NCBI GenBank assembly: GCA_003151235.1
Contig: PLWZ01000056.1
Coordinates: 62,001-126,000, forward strand
Reading direction: 5' to 3'
Length of the DNA: 64,000 nucleotides
Source of the DNA: Acidimicrobiaceae bacterium
Lineage (GTDB): Bacteria; Actinomycetota; Acidimicrobiia; Acidimicrobiales; RAAP-2
The position numbers were made by a program, and so were the translations under genes. Shown piece by piece: positions 43,322-52,723 of this stretch (positions within the stretch are counted from its first letter, which is position 1; the number at the start of each line of letters is the position of its first letter). Below the pieces are notes generated by a model. It was not told the origin of the DNA. It saw nothing but the letters and a program-made list of their open reading frames with translations, and did no database searches.

Positions 43322-43650
43322 CTAGGGAGATTCGGCGCCAAGTACCTGCACCCGGGTAGCCACCTCCGCGACCCACATCGCCGGTGTCCCACCGCCTGGT
43401 AGAGCGACACCCGCATCTGAGCGCCCTACGGCGTCACCGAGGAAGGTGCGGACATGCCAGCCCAACACTCTCCGTATGTCGACCCTTTGGCCGCTGGCTG
43501 CCTCGTAGACGGTCATCACCTCGCGGAAGAAGTCGAGCGTGCCACCAACGGCTGGCAGGTACCGGAAGTCGAAGTTCGGGTCCCCGACGGCTGCGCTCTC
43601 GAAGTCAGCCACCAGCTGAAGGCTCCAGTCGAAGTCGTGAGGGATGCCGA
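43322..43650 (-). pseudogene. Aminoglycoside phosphotransferase C-terminal fragment
   Basis: The minus-strand frame reads IPHDFDWSLQLVADFESAAV, then GDPNFDFRYLP, and continues for about 105 codons to a stop at 43322. The DFESAAVGDPNFDF part is the conserved metal-binding Asp and following segment of aminoglycoside phosphotransferase/choline kinase-like folds. The N-terminal lobe and the catalytic HxDxxxxN loop are missing: directly upstream in DNA lies a piece of another gene in a different frame. It has no start codon of its own in context. Confidence 0.6.
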
Positions 43651-43750
43651 GGGGCAGTAGGGCCGCAGGTCCACCAAGAGGCGGGGCCCGACGTGGGTGT
43701 CGCAGGAGACTGCGATCACCGGCTCGTCGGGACGACCCCCATGACGTTCC
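43651..43750 (-). pseudogene. Amidohydrolase N-terminal fragment
   Basis: In a different minus-strand frame from the phosphotransferase piece, the DNA encodes EPVIAVSCDTHVGPRLLVDL followed by RPYCP. This matches, from memory, the opening of actinobacterial amidohydrolases (SxDTHxGPRL, with the metal-binding His and the following DLRPYCP). It stops matching at 43651, exactly where the phosphotransferase similarity begins, so two unrelated genes were joined here. Confidence 0.5.
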
Positions 43751-43911
43751 CCTCCGTCGACCGAGGGCGCGCAGCCACCGGTCGTGCCCTTGCACCATCT
43801 GTCTCGGCAGAGCATGCGAGATAGTGCTGCCCCGCAGGAGATGCGAGGGTCGTGCAGGAACCGATCGCCGATGAGTCAGGCTCCTGGCTCAGACCGGGTC
43901 TTCTCGTCCCG

Positions 43912-44679
43912 TCAGCGTCGGCCCGCGGCCAGTCGGTGCACATGATCGGCAAAGGGTGCTTCGACAAAGGAGACGACCCGGTCGACTTCGAGTTCCTCCA
44001 GTCGTTTGAGTGCCGCTGCATGGAGGCCAGAGGACACAACGACCAAGAAGGTCGACGGATCGCCTCCCGAGGCTGCCCTCGCTGTCCTGGCGGACGCGAG
44101 GAGGCGCGCCAGGCCCGGGCCGCCGGGCAGGTTGACACCGTCGGCTACGCGACCGGCCAGGTCCGCCATCTTCGGCCCGAAACCTCCGACGATGATTGGC
44201 GGTGGTGGGTCGGGCCGTAGAAAGCCACCGACACCGCCGACGGATCCGGACCACACCGACCGTAAGGTCAGCACTGCCGCCTCCAGGGCGGCCCTCCTGG
44301 TGGCATCGTCGGGCACCGGCCGTCCCAGGGCTTGCTGCTCGGCTGCATAGGGTGTCTCGCGTCCACCACCGGCACCGAGACCGAGCAAGAGGCGGCCTTC
44401 ACTCACCTCTTGAAGCGTGGCGGCCATCACCGCGAGCGTCCCAGGGTCACGGTTGGCGACGTTGAGAACCATCGGACCGACGGCGATGCGTGGCACCATG
44501 GCAGCGATCGCGGTGAGCGTCGTCCAGCACTCGAGAACCCGATCCTGCCCGTGTACCGAGCCCGCTAGGTGGTCGTACAACCACACACCGTCGAAGCCCT
44601 CACCCTCGGCCACGATGGCTCCCTCTCGCACCTCTGTCCATGTGGCGCCGAATGGGTCGAACAGCAAATCGATCTGCAC
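43912..44679 (-). CDS. LLM-class (F420/FMN-dependent) oxidoreductase
   Basis: 255 aa from the GTG giving VQIDLLFDPFGATWTEVREG. The family pattern of bacterial luciferase-like TIM barrels is clear: AIVAEGEGFDGVWLYDHLAG, RIAVGPMVLNVANRDPGTLA, GRLLLGLGAGGG and PPPIIVGGFGPKMADLAGRV. In actinobacteria such proteins usually use F420. It is shorter than many (about 290-340), ending soon after VDRVVSFVEAPF. The substrate is unknown. The NADP/F420-type oxidoreductase at 25.0-25.7 kb could supply reduced cofactor. Confidence 0.9.
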   Translation of the reverse strand: MQIDLLFDPFGATWTEVREGAIVAEGEGFDGVWLYDHLAGSVHGQDRVLECWTTLTAIAAMVPRIAVGPMVLNVANRDPGTLAVMAATLQEVSEGRLLLGLGAGGGRETPYAAEQQALGRPVPDDATRRAALEAAVLTLRSVWSGSVGGVGGFLRPDPPPPIIVGGFGPKMADLAGRVADGVNLPGGPGLARLLASARTARAASGGDPSTFLVVVSSGLHAAALKRLEELEVDRVVSFVEAPFADHVHRLAAGRR

Positions 44680-44840
44680 GTACCCAATCCTGTCGCAAAT
44701 GGGCCGGGTGGAAGTGTCCGTGCAGTTCTCAGCAGTGCGAGTCACCGCGGCCGTTCAGTCCCGCACGGACGTCACATATCCTGATCTGTGGATCCGCTCG
44801 CGATGAGTGACGGGTGGCATTTGGATGTAAAGCTCACGAG

Positions 44841-45482
44841 GTGACTTACTCGTTCGATGAGCCAGCCTTCTTCGATCGTGCGGACCAATCGCCCGACGCG
44901 GCCTTCTACTCTTGGCCCAGGCTGGTTACCCACATCGACGACCAAGCCATCGCCGCAGTGGGACAGCTCTACGAGGAGCTGGCGATCGACGGGGACGTGC
45001 TGGACCTCATGGCCTCCTGGGTTTCGCATTTTCGGCGCCGACCCAGCCGTCTGACGGTCCTCGGAATGAACGCTCAGGAGCTCGAGGCCAACTCCGAGGC
45101 GACTGACGCCGTGGTTCACGACCTAAACGCCGATCCGTGCCTGCCCTTTGCTGCTGATTCGTTCGATGCCGCCGTTTGCTGCGTGTCGGTCGACTACCTG
45201 GTGCGCCCGATCGAGGTGTTCACCGACCTCGTCAGGGTGCTGCGACCAACCGGGTTGTTCGTTTGCACGTTCTCGAATCGCTGCTTTCCCACCAAGGCGG
45301 TGCGGGGCTGGCTTGCCACCAGCGACGCCGAGCACTGCTCTGTCGTTAACGGTTACTTCGAGCGGTCTGGCGGATGGAACCCTGCGGTAATCGAGCGTCG
45401 CACACCGCCGGAGCACCTCGGCGATCCACTCTTTGCCGTGTGGGCGGCCAGAGCCGGGGAGGTCGAGGAGCGCTCCTCGTAA
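44841..45482 (+). CDS. SAM-dependent methyltransferase-like protein
   Basis: 213 aa from the GTG giving VTYSFDEPAFFD; a GTG 27 bases upstream is an alternative. It has the class I methyltransferase outline: VLDLMASWVSHF near residue 50, VVHDLNADPCLPFAADSFDA with the acidic loop, then CVSVDYLVRPIEVFTDLVRV and LRPTGLFVCTFSNR. The glycine-rich loop after VLDLM is atypical (SWVSHF instead of GxGxG), a recurring variant in a group of small bacterial methyltransferases. The substrate is unknown. It is divergent from the LLM gene. Confidence 0.85.
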   Translation: MTYSFDEPAFFDRADQSPDAAFYSWPRLVTHIDDQAIAAVGQLYEELAIDGDVLDLMASWVSHFRRRPSRLTVLGMNAQELEANSEATDAVVHDLNADPCLPFAADSFDAAVCCVSVDYLVRPIEVFTDLVRVLRPTGLFVCTFSNRCFPTKAVRGWLATSDAEHCSVVNGYFERSGGWNPAVIERRTPPEHLGDPLFAVWAARAGEVEERSS

Positions 45483-45677
45483 TGTGTGCGAGATGGGCCG
45501 TGACGCGGTAGGCCGGTGTGGGATTTGATGCAAGGCCCGTGGCTGCTTGCCTGTCAGGCGCAGCGAGCTCGGTCCCGGCCTGACCAGCGACGGTCCACAA
45601 CATCCCGCCGTGATCTGCCAAGTTTGAGACTGACTTACGTAATCACAACGCGGCTGACAACTGGGATCCGACCTCTC

Positions 45678-46670
45678 TCAACGTGGCGCGTCACCCATGC
45701 GGTAGTCATGGGTGAGCTCATCGAGACGGGCTTTGAGTTCGTCGCTTAGCACGTACTGCGTAGCTTCGAGGCTCGAATCGAGCTGGTCTGGGCGACTCGC
45801 GCCGATGATCGGAGCTGTGATTGCGCCATTTGCAAGTACCCAGGCGACCGAGAGAGTGACGAGACTGACGCCGGCCTCGTTCGCGAGTGAGATGAGCTGC
45901 TCAACGGTGTCGAATTCTCGGTCGTGCCAGTAGCGGTTCTGGTACATCGGCCCAGCATGGCCAAGGGTGAAACGCGAGCCGTCGGGAGGTGGAGCCTGGC
46001 GGTCGTGCTTGCCCGAGAGCAATCCTCCGGCAATCGGGTTGTAGGAGATGACGCCCACTCCCTCTTCAGCACAGAAAGGAAGCATTTCGCGCTCGATCTG
46101 GCGAAAGAGCAGGTTGTAACGGGGTTGGACGGAGTCAAAGCGCGCTAGCCGGAGAGCCTCACTTCTTCCGATCGCTCGAACGAGTTGGTAGGTGAGGAAG
46201 TTCGAGCAGCCGATATAGCGGACCTTGCCCTGACGAACGAGGTCGTCGAGTGCCCCGAGAGTCTCGTCAATCGGGGTATCGCGATCGAACCCGTGAAGCT
46301 GGTAGAGGTCGATGTAGTCGGTCTGCAGACGACGAAGGGAAGCTTCGATTGCGTCGAATATGTGTTTTCGAGAGTTGCCGCCGTCGAAAGGAGCTGGTCC
46401 TGTGCGTCCGAAGCACTTGGTTGCGACCACGAAGCGATCGCGCTTGCCTGTTAGCCATCGTCCGAGAATGTCTTCGGTATGACCTTGGGTCGTGAGGTCA
46501 CCACCAAGTGGGTAGACGTCGGAGGTGTCGATGAAGTCGATGCCTCCCTCGGCGGCATGGTCGAGAATCGCCTCCGACGTCGACTCGTCGCACTGGAGGC
46601 CAAAGGTCATCGTTCCAAGACAGAGCTTCGACACCTGAAGACCTGTCTGTCCAAGGCGCACATGGTCCAT
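45678..46670 (-). CDS. Aldo/keto reductase
   Basis: 330 aa, ATG start. NADPH-dependent TIM-barrel reductase with the catalytic tetrad in context: DFIDTSDVYPLGG (Asp and Tyr), VVATKCFGR (Lys) and LYQLHGFDRDTP (His). Further signatures are SLRRLQTDYIDLYQLHG and VRYIGCSNF. The end IIGASRPDQLDSSLEAT is the cofactor phosphate site. It reduces aldehydes or ketones of unknown identity. A second family member is encoded 0.7 kb away on the other strand. Confidence 0.93.
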   Translation of the reverse strand: MDHVRLGQTGLQVSKLCLGTMTFGLQCDESTSEAILDHAAEGGIDFIDTSDVYPLGGDLTTQGHTEDILGRWLTGKRDRFVVATKCFGRTGPAPFDGGNSRKHIFDAIEASLRRLQTDYIDLYQLHGFDRDTPIDETLGALDDLVRQGKVRYIGCSNFLTYQLVRAIGRSEALRLARFDSVQPRYNLLFRQIEREMLPFCAEEGVGVISYNPIAGGLLSGKHDRQAPPPDGSRFTLGHAGPMYQNRYWHDREFDTVEQLISLANEAGVSLVTLSVAWVLANGAITAPIIGASRPDQLDSSLEATQYVLSDELKARLDELTHDYRMGDAPR

Positions 46671-46810
46671 AAGCGAACATTACTGCCAAGACCTTTTGAC
46701 TCCACTTTGGCGGCGTAGCGCCGACGACTGTCCATCTCAAGACGGCCGCAGAAGTTCGTCTGGCTCGGGATGGGTATCGCCCCGTCGATCCGTCGCAAAG
46801 GAGGGCGTCG

Positions 46811-47230
46811 ATGACTACGACGAAGCTAAAGGTGACGGGAATCGATCACGTGGTCCTGCATGTTGCGGACGTGGAGCGCTCCAAGAGGTTCTATATGGAG
46901 GTTCTCGGCTTCGAAGACCGCAACGTGTCCGGAGGGCCGAACATGAAAGCGAGCTTCCTCCGTTGTGGTCATCAGGGCCTGGACCTGTTCGAGGTTTCCA
47001 GTGGCGACGTCCACGGTGGCGAGGAGATGAACCACATGGCGCTGTGCGTTGCAGCCAACGATCTCGACGAGATTGTCTCAGAGCTCTCGAAGATCGGGAT
47101 CGAGACCTCCGACAGGACACCACGCAATACGGTCTTCATCTCGGATCCGGACGGACACCGTATCGAGATGCTGCCATTTTCTGCTGATGAAAGGGCCCGG
47201 GAGCGTGATGCGGCGAGAGCTTCGGGATAA
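46811..47230 (+). CDS. VOC-family protein
   Basis: 139 aa, ATG behind AAAGGAGGG. Single VOC domain with metal ligands conserved: GIDHVVLHVAD (His), MNHMALCVAAND (His) and DPDGHRIEMLPF (Glu). RSKRFYMEVLGFEDRN is the usual motif. It could be a dioxygenase, glyoxalase or epimerase-like enzyme. It lies between two aldo/keto reductase genes, and 164 bp separate it from the one downstream on the same strand. Confidence 0.9.
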   Translation: MTTTKLKVTGIDHVVLHVADVERSKRFYMEVLGFEDRNVSGGPNMKASFLRCGHQGLDLFEVSSGDVHGGEEMNHMALCVAANDLDEIVSELSKIGIETSDRTPRNTVFISDPDGHRIEMLPFSADERARERDAARASG

Positions 47231-47394
47231 GTAGCAAGAGGCGACCTGACGCCAACGGCCCATTTGGCGAGCGCGGTTGGGCTTCAAAGGAACGGTTTAC
47301 CTGCCGCCAACCAGTTGCGGCGGGCAACGGGCGGGTTTAGCTTCGACGTCAGTTGCCGCCTCAAAGCACATCCAGATGCAAAGGATGACCACCC

Positions 47395-48348
47395 ATGGAG
47401 TACCTGACCCTCGGCCGCTCCGGTCTGCACGTCTCCCGGGCGTGCCTGGGAACCATGATGTTTGGCCACAGCGCCACCGCCCCGTGCAACGAAGACGAGG
47501 CCCGTCGGATCATCGACGGGTTCCTCGGTTACGGGGGCAACTTCATCGACACCGCCAATGGCTACACCGGCGGTGAATCCGAGGAGGTGGTCGGCCGGGT
47601 CATCAAAGCCAAGCGCGACGAGGTCGTGCTGGCCACCAAAGGTTTCATGCCAATCGGTGAGGGCCCAAACGACAGGGGGCTCGGCCGCAAGTACCTGACC
47701 CGGGCGTTGGAGAACAGTCTTCGCCGGCTCGGAACCGACTACATCGATGTCTACCAGTGTCACCGTGCCGACGCCGACACGCCGATCGAGGAGACCATGG
47801 CGACGCTGCACGGGTTCGTCCAGTCGGGCAAGGTGCGCTATATCGGCTGTTCCAACTGGACCGGCTCACAGATCGTCGAGGCCCAGTGGGCAGCGGAAAG
47901 GATCGCGGGTTCCCCGCTGGTCAGCCTGCAGCCTCCCTACTCGCTCGTCTCGCGCGGGATCGAAGAGGACGTGCTGCCGACCTGTCAGCGCCAAGGACTT
48001 GGGACCATGATCTACAGCCCGCTCGGCGGTGGGGTTCTCACCGGCAAGTACAAGAGGGGCGAGGAGCCCCCTGCCGACAGTCGCTTCGGACGGGGCGCCA
48101 TGTGGCGCCGAGGGCTCAACGATCAGAGCCTCGACGCCGCGGACGAGCTCGGCAAGGTGGCCGCCGAGCTCGGCGCGACCCCGACTGCCGTCGCCATCGC
48201 CTGGGTGCTTAGTCGCCGAGGCGTCACCTCGGTCATCATCGGGCCACGGACCTTCGACCAGTTCCAGCAGAACATGGAAGGCTTCGACGTGCAGCTTGAT
48301 CCGGCCGTGGTCAAGCGCCTGAGCGACGCCACCCGGTGGGCCCGCTAG
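47395..48348 (+). CDS. Aldo/keto reductase
   Basis: 317 aa, ATG start. The tetrad is in context: GGNFIDTANGYTGGESEE (Asp, Tyr), VVLATKGFMP (Lys) and DVYQCHRADADTP (His). SLRRLGTDYIDVYQ, VRYIGCSNWTGSQI and the cofactor site SVIIGPRTFDQFQQN are typical of the AKR group that includes YajO/IolS-like enzymes. It shares the family but not close sequence with the gene at 45678-46670, so a recent duplication is unlikely. Confidence 0.93.
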   Translation: MEYLTLGRSGLHVSRACLGTMMFGHSATAPCNEDEARRIIDGFLGYGGNFIDTANGYTGGESEEVVGRVIKAKRDEVVLATKGFMPIGEGPNDRGLGRKYLTRALENSLRRLGTDYIDVYQCHRADADTPIEETMATLHGFVQSGKVRYIGCSNWTGSQIVEAQWAAERIAGSPLVSLQPPYSLVSRGIEEDVLPTCQRQGLGTMIYSPLGGGVLTGKYKRGEEPPADSRFGRGAMWRRGLNDQSLDAADELGKVAAELGATPTAVAIAWVLSRRGVTSVIIGPRTFDQFQQNMEGFDVQLDPAVVKRLSDATRWAR

Positions 48349-48483
48349 GAGTGCTTCAGGCGTGACTGGATCGCCACCTGACGCGGCGGGTGCTCCACAT
48401 GCCTCGGGCCCAGATCCGGCCGAAGCGGCTTCAGTCGCGACGAGTGGAGCAAAAGGGCCGGCACAGCTAACTAACGCGGTGTA

Positions 48484-51400
48484 ATGGAGAGGGTGGAGCC
48501 AGCCCCCGAACAGCCTGGCCTCGACGACGAGCTCATCTCTCGCTCAGTCGCGCTGGCGGCCGATCTCATGACCCGGGCCGCGGTGCTCACCGGACGACGG
48601 CAGGGCCGCCAACGGGCCCGATTCCGGCGACTGCTGGCCAGCGACACCGGAACTCGATTTGTGTTCTCCCTCGCCGACCGCGTCCTGCGACCGGTGAACG
48701 TCAGGACGGCTGCCGACCAGTTGGCCGCCCTCACCAAGGGCCAGCTTGCAGGAACATCGCTGGCCGACCGCGCTCTTCTCCGATTGGCCGGTGTCGCTGG
48801 ACGCGTGGCCCCAACGCCGGTGGTGAGTCTCGTAGCAGCGAGGTTGCGCCGCGAGACCGCATCGCTGGTGTACCCAGCGGAGCCCGAGGCGTTGGGACAG
48901 CGGCTGGCTGAGTTGTGGGGGGAGGGACGCCGACCGAACCTCAACCTGCTCGGTGAGACAATTCTCGGTTGGGATGAGGCCGACCGGCGTACGGCGGCGC
49001 TGGAGGCGCTGCTGCGTCGTCCGGATGTCGACTGCGTGTCGGTCAAGGTGTCCTCGATGGCCGCTGGACTGTCCCTGGTCGATTTCGCCGGCTCAGTGGA
49101 CCGGATCAGTGCGCCCCTGCTCCGTCTCTACCGCGTAGCGCTGGAGTCGGATCCCCCGAAGCTTGTCAACCTCGACATGGAGGAGCACAAGGACCTTGAC
49201 CTCACGGTGGCCGTGTTCAAGCGTGTCCTCGACCAACCCGATCTCGCCTCGCTGACCGCCGGGCTGGCCCTGCAGGCCTACCTGCCCGACAGCCACGAGG
49301 CCCTTGACAATCTGCTGGCGTGGGCCGGGCACCGCCTTGCTCGCGGAGGCGCACCCATCCGCATCCGCCTGGTCAAAGGGGCCAACCTGGCTCTCGAGAC
49401 AGTCGAAGCCGAGCTGCACGGATGGCCGGCCGCTCCCTACGCCAGCAAGGCGGAAACGGACGCGTCCTACAAACGCCTCCTGGAACGGCTAATCGACAGC
49501 GCAGCCACGGGCGCGGTGCGGGTGGGCGTGGCGTCCCACAATCTCTTCGACATAGCGCTGGCCCTCGTGCTGTCCGACCGGGCCAATGTGGACCTCGACA
49601 TTGAGATGCTTGCGGGCATGGCCGACGCGCAAGCCGCGGCGGTGGCCGAACGGGTGGGGACAATGCTCTTTTATGTGCCGACCACGTCGCGTCAAGACTT
49701 CCGCAACGCACTGGCGTACCTGGCCCGGCGCCTCAACGAAAATGCGACGCCCGACGGCTTCCTCCGGCATGCCTTGGGCATGCTTCCGGGCAGCCCAGCA
49801 TGGGAGGAGCAAGCGGCGGGCTTCGCCAGGGCGGTGCGTGAGCGAGACGGCGTCGGCACGTGTCGCCGCCAGGAGCAGGACCGTCATGCACCCGGTGGTG
49901 GCGTCTCACCGACGGGTCTTTTCGGAATGCGCGGCGATGATCGTTGGGTCAACGAGCCGGACACAGACCTGACCGTCCCGGCCAACCGGGCATGGGCGTT
50001 GCGAGCGCTGGCATTCAAACCGGTGCTGCCACCTTCCACGGCCTCCGGCGCCGACGTCGAGGCCGCCGTGGCCCGGGCGGTAAAGGAGGCGTCATCGTGG
50101 TCTGGCGCCTCGGCGGCGGAACGGCGGAGCCTGCTGGGCCGTGCCGCCGAGGTGATGGCGGCCGGGCGGGCCGACGCCGTGTCGGTGATGGCGGCGGAGG
50201 CGGGAAAGACCTTCTCGGAGGGAGACCCCGAGGTCTCCGAAGCCGTCGACTATGCCCGCTGGTACGCGCGCGAGATCGATCTGATCGAAGCGCTGGGGAA
50301 GGTCGTGGACAGCGATCCGCTGGGCGTGGTCGTGGTCGCTCCACCGTGGAACTTCCCCTACGCCATCCCCGCGGGTGGCGCCCTGGCCGCCCTGGCCGCC
50401 GGCAATACCGTGATTCTCAAGCCGAGCCCCCAAGCCCCAGGCACCGTCGCCCTCTTGGCCGATCAGCTGTGGTCGGCTGGCTTCAGCGCGGCCCAGGTGC
50501 AGGTGGTGCCGGCGCCTGATGGCCCGACCGGCAAACTCCTCGTAACCCATCCTGGCGTCGGCGCCGTGGTGTTGACCGGAGCCGTCGACACGGCTCGTCT
50601 CTTCTTGCGGTGGGCACCCGGGCGGCGACTTCTGGCCGAGACGAGTGGGAAGAACGCCATGGTGTTAAGCGCTACCACCGATGTCGATCAGGCGGTGGGC
50701 GATCTGGTGCGCTCGGCCTTTGGCCACGCCGGTCAGAAGTGCTCGGCCGCCAGCCTGGCCATTGTCGATGCGTCGATCCACGATCACAGCCCGTTCCTGC
50801 GCCAGCTGGCCGATGCCACTCGGAGCTTGCGCGTGGGGATGGCCACCGACCCGGCCACCGAGGTCGGCCCGATCGTGGGCCCATTCACGCCGGCTCTCGA
50901 GCGCGCCTTGACCCGGCTGGATCCCGGGGAGTCGTGGCTTGTCGTTCCCCGGCTCGTGGATCCTGAAAAGCACCTGTGGTCTCCGGGGGTGCGTATCGGG
51001 GTCCGACCGGGTTCGTGGGCGCACCTAACCGAGTGGTTCGGGCCGGTTCTGGCGGTGATGCGTTCTGACAACCTAGAAGACGCGATACAGCAACAAAATG
51101 CAATCCCCTACGGTCTGACCGCTGGGCTGCACTCCCTCGATCCCGATGAACATGCTCGGTGGGCGGACGTCGTCGGTGCCGGGAATCTCTACATCAACCG
51201 ACCGACCACCGGCGCCATCGTCGGCCGCCAGCCCTTTGGGGGGTGGAAGGGATCGAGCGTTGGCCCGACGGCCAAGGCGGGCGGGCCCAACTACCTATTG
51301 GGGCTTCGGCGCTGGCGCGACGCGGGGCCGGTGAGTGTGGAGGAAACACGACGTGACTACCGTCAATGGTGGGACCGGTATTTCTCAACGCGGATCGATC

Positions 51401-51840
51401 TGGCCGATCTGGCCTGCGAGGTCAACGTCCTTCGGTACCGGCCGTTCGAGCCCGGGATAGTGCTCCGGATGACAGCGGACGTCTCGGACGAGGAGCTGAT
51501 CAAAGCGGTGGCGGCGGCACAGATCACGGGCACGGCCCTCCGTGTGTCCAGCTCCACGCCTCGCCACGGGCTGGCAATGGCGCTCCAGGGCGAAGAGGTT
51601 GGCGTGGAGGTGGAGAGTGGCGAGTCGTTCGCCGCCCGGACGGCACACGATCCAGGCGCCCGGATCCGCCTGCCTGGCGCACCCGAGCCCGAAGTCCTGG
51701 CCGCAGCGGCCGAGCACGGCGTAACCGTCCTGGACGAGCCGATTTGCTCACACGGGCGGATCGAGTTGGTGCGCTGGCTCCGGGAGCAGTCTTTGAGCCG
51801 CAGCTTGCACCGCTACGGGAACGTCGTTTACCGGCGATAG
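48484..51840 (+). CDS. putA: Bifunctional proline dehydrogenase / glutamate-semialdehyde dehydrogenase
   Basis: 1118 aa, ATG start. The N-terminal PRODH TIM barrel spans about 70-470 (SVKVSSMAAGLSLVDF, IRIRLVKGANLALE, LDIEMLAGMAD). The aldehyde dehydrogenase spans about 520-990: VVVVAPPWNFPYAIPAGG, ETSGKNAMVL and catalytic Cys753 in AGQKCSAASLA. A further 110-residue C-terminal region (EEELIKAVAAAQITGTALRV-like) resembles the degraded C-terminal domain of long PutA proteins. It has no N-terminal ribbon-helix-helix, so it is an enzyme and not a repressor. It oxidises proline to glutamate, passing electrons to quinone through FAD. Fused PutA is less usual in actinobacteria than split enzymes. 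Confidence 0.95.
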   Translation: MERVEPAPEQPGLDDELISRSVALAADLMTRAAVLTGRRQGRQRARFRRLLASDTGTRFVFSLADRVLRPVNVRTAADQLAALTKGQLAGTSLADRALLRLAGVAGRVAPTPVVSLVAARLRRETASLVYPAEPEALGQRLAELWGEGRRPNLNLLGETILGWDEADRRTAALEALLRRPDVDCVSVKVSSMAAGLSLVDFAGSVDRISAPLLRLYRVALESDPPKLVNLDMEEHKDLDLTVAVFKRVLDQPDLASLTAGLALQAYLPDSHEALDNLLAWAGHRLARGGAPIRIRLVKGANLALETVEAELHGWPAAPYASKAETDASYKRLLERLIDSAATGAVRVGVASHNLFDIALALVLSDRANVDLDIEMLAGMADAQAAAVAERVGTMLFYVPTTSRQDFRNALAYLARRLNENATPDGFLRHALGMLPGSPAWEEQAAGFARAVRERDGVGTCRRQEQDRHAPGGGVSPTGLFGMRGDDRWVNEPDTDLTVPANRAWALRALAFKPVLPPSTASGADVEAAVARAVKEASSWSGASAAERRSLLGRAAEVMAAGRADAVSVMAAEAGKTFSEGDPEVSEAVDYARWYAREIDLIEALGKVVDSDPLGVVVVAPPWNFPYAIPAGGALAALAAGNTVILKPSPQAPGTVALLADQLWSAGFSAAQVQVVPAPDGPTGKLLVTHPGVGAVVLTGAVDTARLFLRWAPGRRLLAETSGKNAMVLSATTDVDQAVGDLVRSAFGHAGQKCSAASLAIVDASIHDHSPFLRQLADATRSLRVGMATDPATEVGPIVGPFTPALERALTRLDPGESWLVVPRLVDPEKHLWSPGVRIGVRPGSWAHLTEWFGPVLAVMRSDNLEDAIQQQNAIPYGLTAGLHSLDPDEHARWADVVGAGNLYINRPTTGAIVGRQPFGGWKGSSVGPTAKAGGPNYLLGLRRWRDAGPVSVEETRRDYRQWWDRYFSTRIDLADLACEVNVLRYRPFEPGIVLRMTADVSDEELIKAVAAAQITGTALRVSSSTPRHGLAMALQGEEVGVEVESGESFAARTAHDPGARIRLPGAPEPEVLAAAAEHGVTVLDEPICSHGRIELVRWLREQSLSRSLHRYGNVVYRR

Positions 51841-51974
51841 CCGAGAATCGGACGATGCTCCTCCTTGTTTCTCAGCGATGGCAGGAGAGAATCGGCAGAG
51901 CCCGAAGGTCCAGCGTGGAGCACCCGGGCCTCGGGCATGCGTAGCGACGCCGCGCGGTCGGTGAATTCTCCCCG

Positions 51975-52537
51975 TTACAACTTCGGAAGAATGGCGGTGG
52001 CAAGCTTCTCCTCGTCTGGCAGCGACGGCGGAGCGCCAGCAGGGATGACGGCGACCCGGAGGTAGTAGGCGCCCTTCAGAACACTCAGGGAGGCGTCGCC
52101 GTCGTAGTAGGCCTGGTTGCCGTATCCGGTGATCGGCTGGGCATTGACCTTGGACTTGTAGTCGTTGTACCACTTCAGGGCGTCGGAGCCCTCGACCACG
52201 ACGACCCGGACGGTGTCGGGCTGGCCCACGTTCGGGGTGGTGGGGGGGGGGGCGCGGAAGGCCCGTAGAACACACAGGCGAGGCCCCCTTCGACGGTGGC
52301 GTTGCCGAGGATCCCAGCAGTCACCGACGTCCCGATGGCGCTGGCCGCTTCGGCTTGGGTGACCACCGAGCAGGAGCTGAAGTTCCCGGTGACCTTGGCC
52401 GAAGCCTTCTTCTTCGGCTTCGGCTTCGCCTTGTGCTTCGCCGCCGCCGCTGGCGCCGACATTACGGTCGATGCTGCAACCGCAACACCCAGGATGCTGG
52501 TGGCGGCAATCGCCCCCGCCGCAATGATCCGTCGCAC
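51975..52537 (-). pseudogene. Secreted protein gene interrupted by a frameshift at a C11 run
   Basis: The start (MRRIIAAGAIAATSILGVAV) gives a signal peptide, then a Lys/Pro/Ala linker (KHKAKPKPKKKASAKVTG) and a domain with CSVVTQAEAASAIG and LACVFYGPSA, in the style of secreted actinobacterial DUF3558-like proteins. At a run of 11 C (coding strand) the frame leaves the good sequence. In another frame it resumes TTPNVGQPDTVRVVVVEGSD and continues through WYNDYKSKVNAQ to LATAILPKL at 51975. The total length is two bases over a multiple of three, so a run of 12 or 9 C would restore one protein of about 187 aa. It may be phase variation, a real mutation or a sequencing error. Confidence 0.75.
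52242..52252. repeat. G11 homopolymer
   Basis: Eleven consecutive G on the plus strand, inside a Pro-coding stretch of the minus-strand secreted protein gene and exactly at its frame break. It is the longest homopolymer I notice in the window. Confidence 0.95.
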
Positions 52538-52723
52538 TGTGTGGCCGCCGGCACTGTTTGCTGCCGATCACTCTCGGCGAGAGTACCTGGTGAATCGCTT
52601 CCTCGCCACGCATGTGCGAAGCGGCGCCCGTTGCGTGTCCCGGTGACGCGAGGCGGTCTGGATCAACTGTTCCATTGCGAACGCGGAGGCCGGGTCGAAA
52701 GCTCTGAGCATTTGCGGCAAGCT

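Noticed and set aside
45678-48348. Two aldo/keto reductase genes as a recent inverted duplication
   Set aside because: They share family motifs only; flanks and most residues differ, so duplication in place is not supported.
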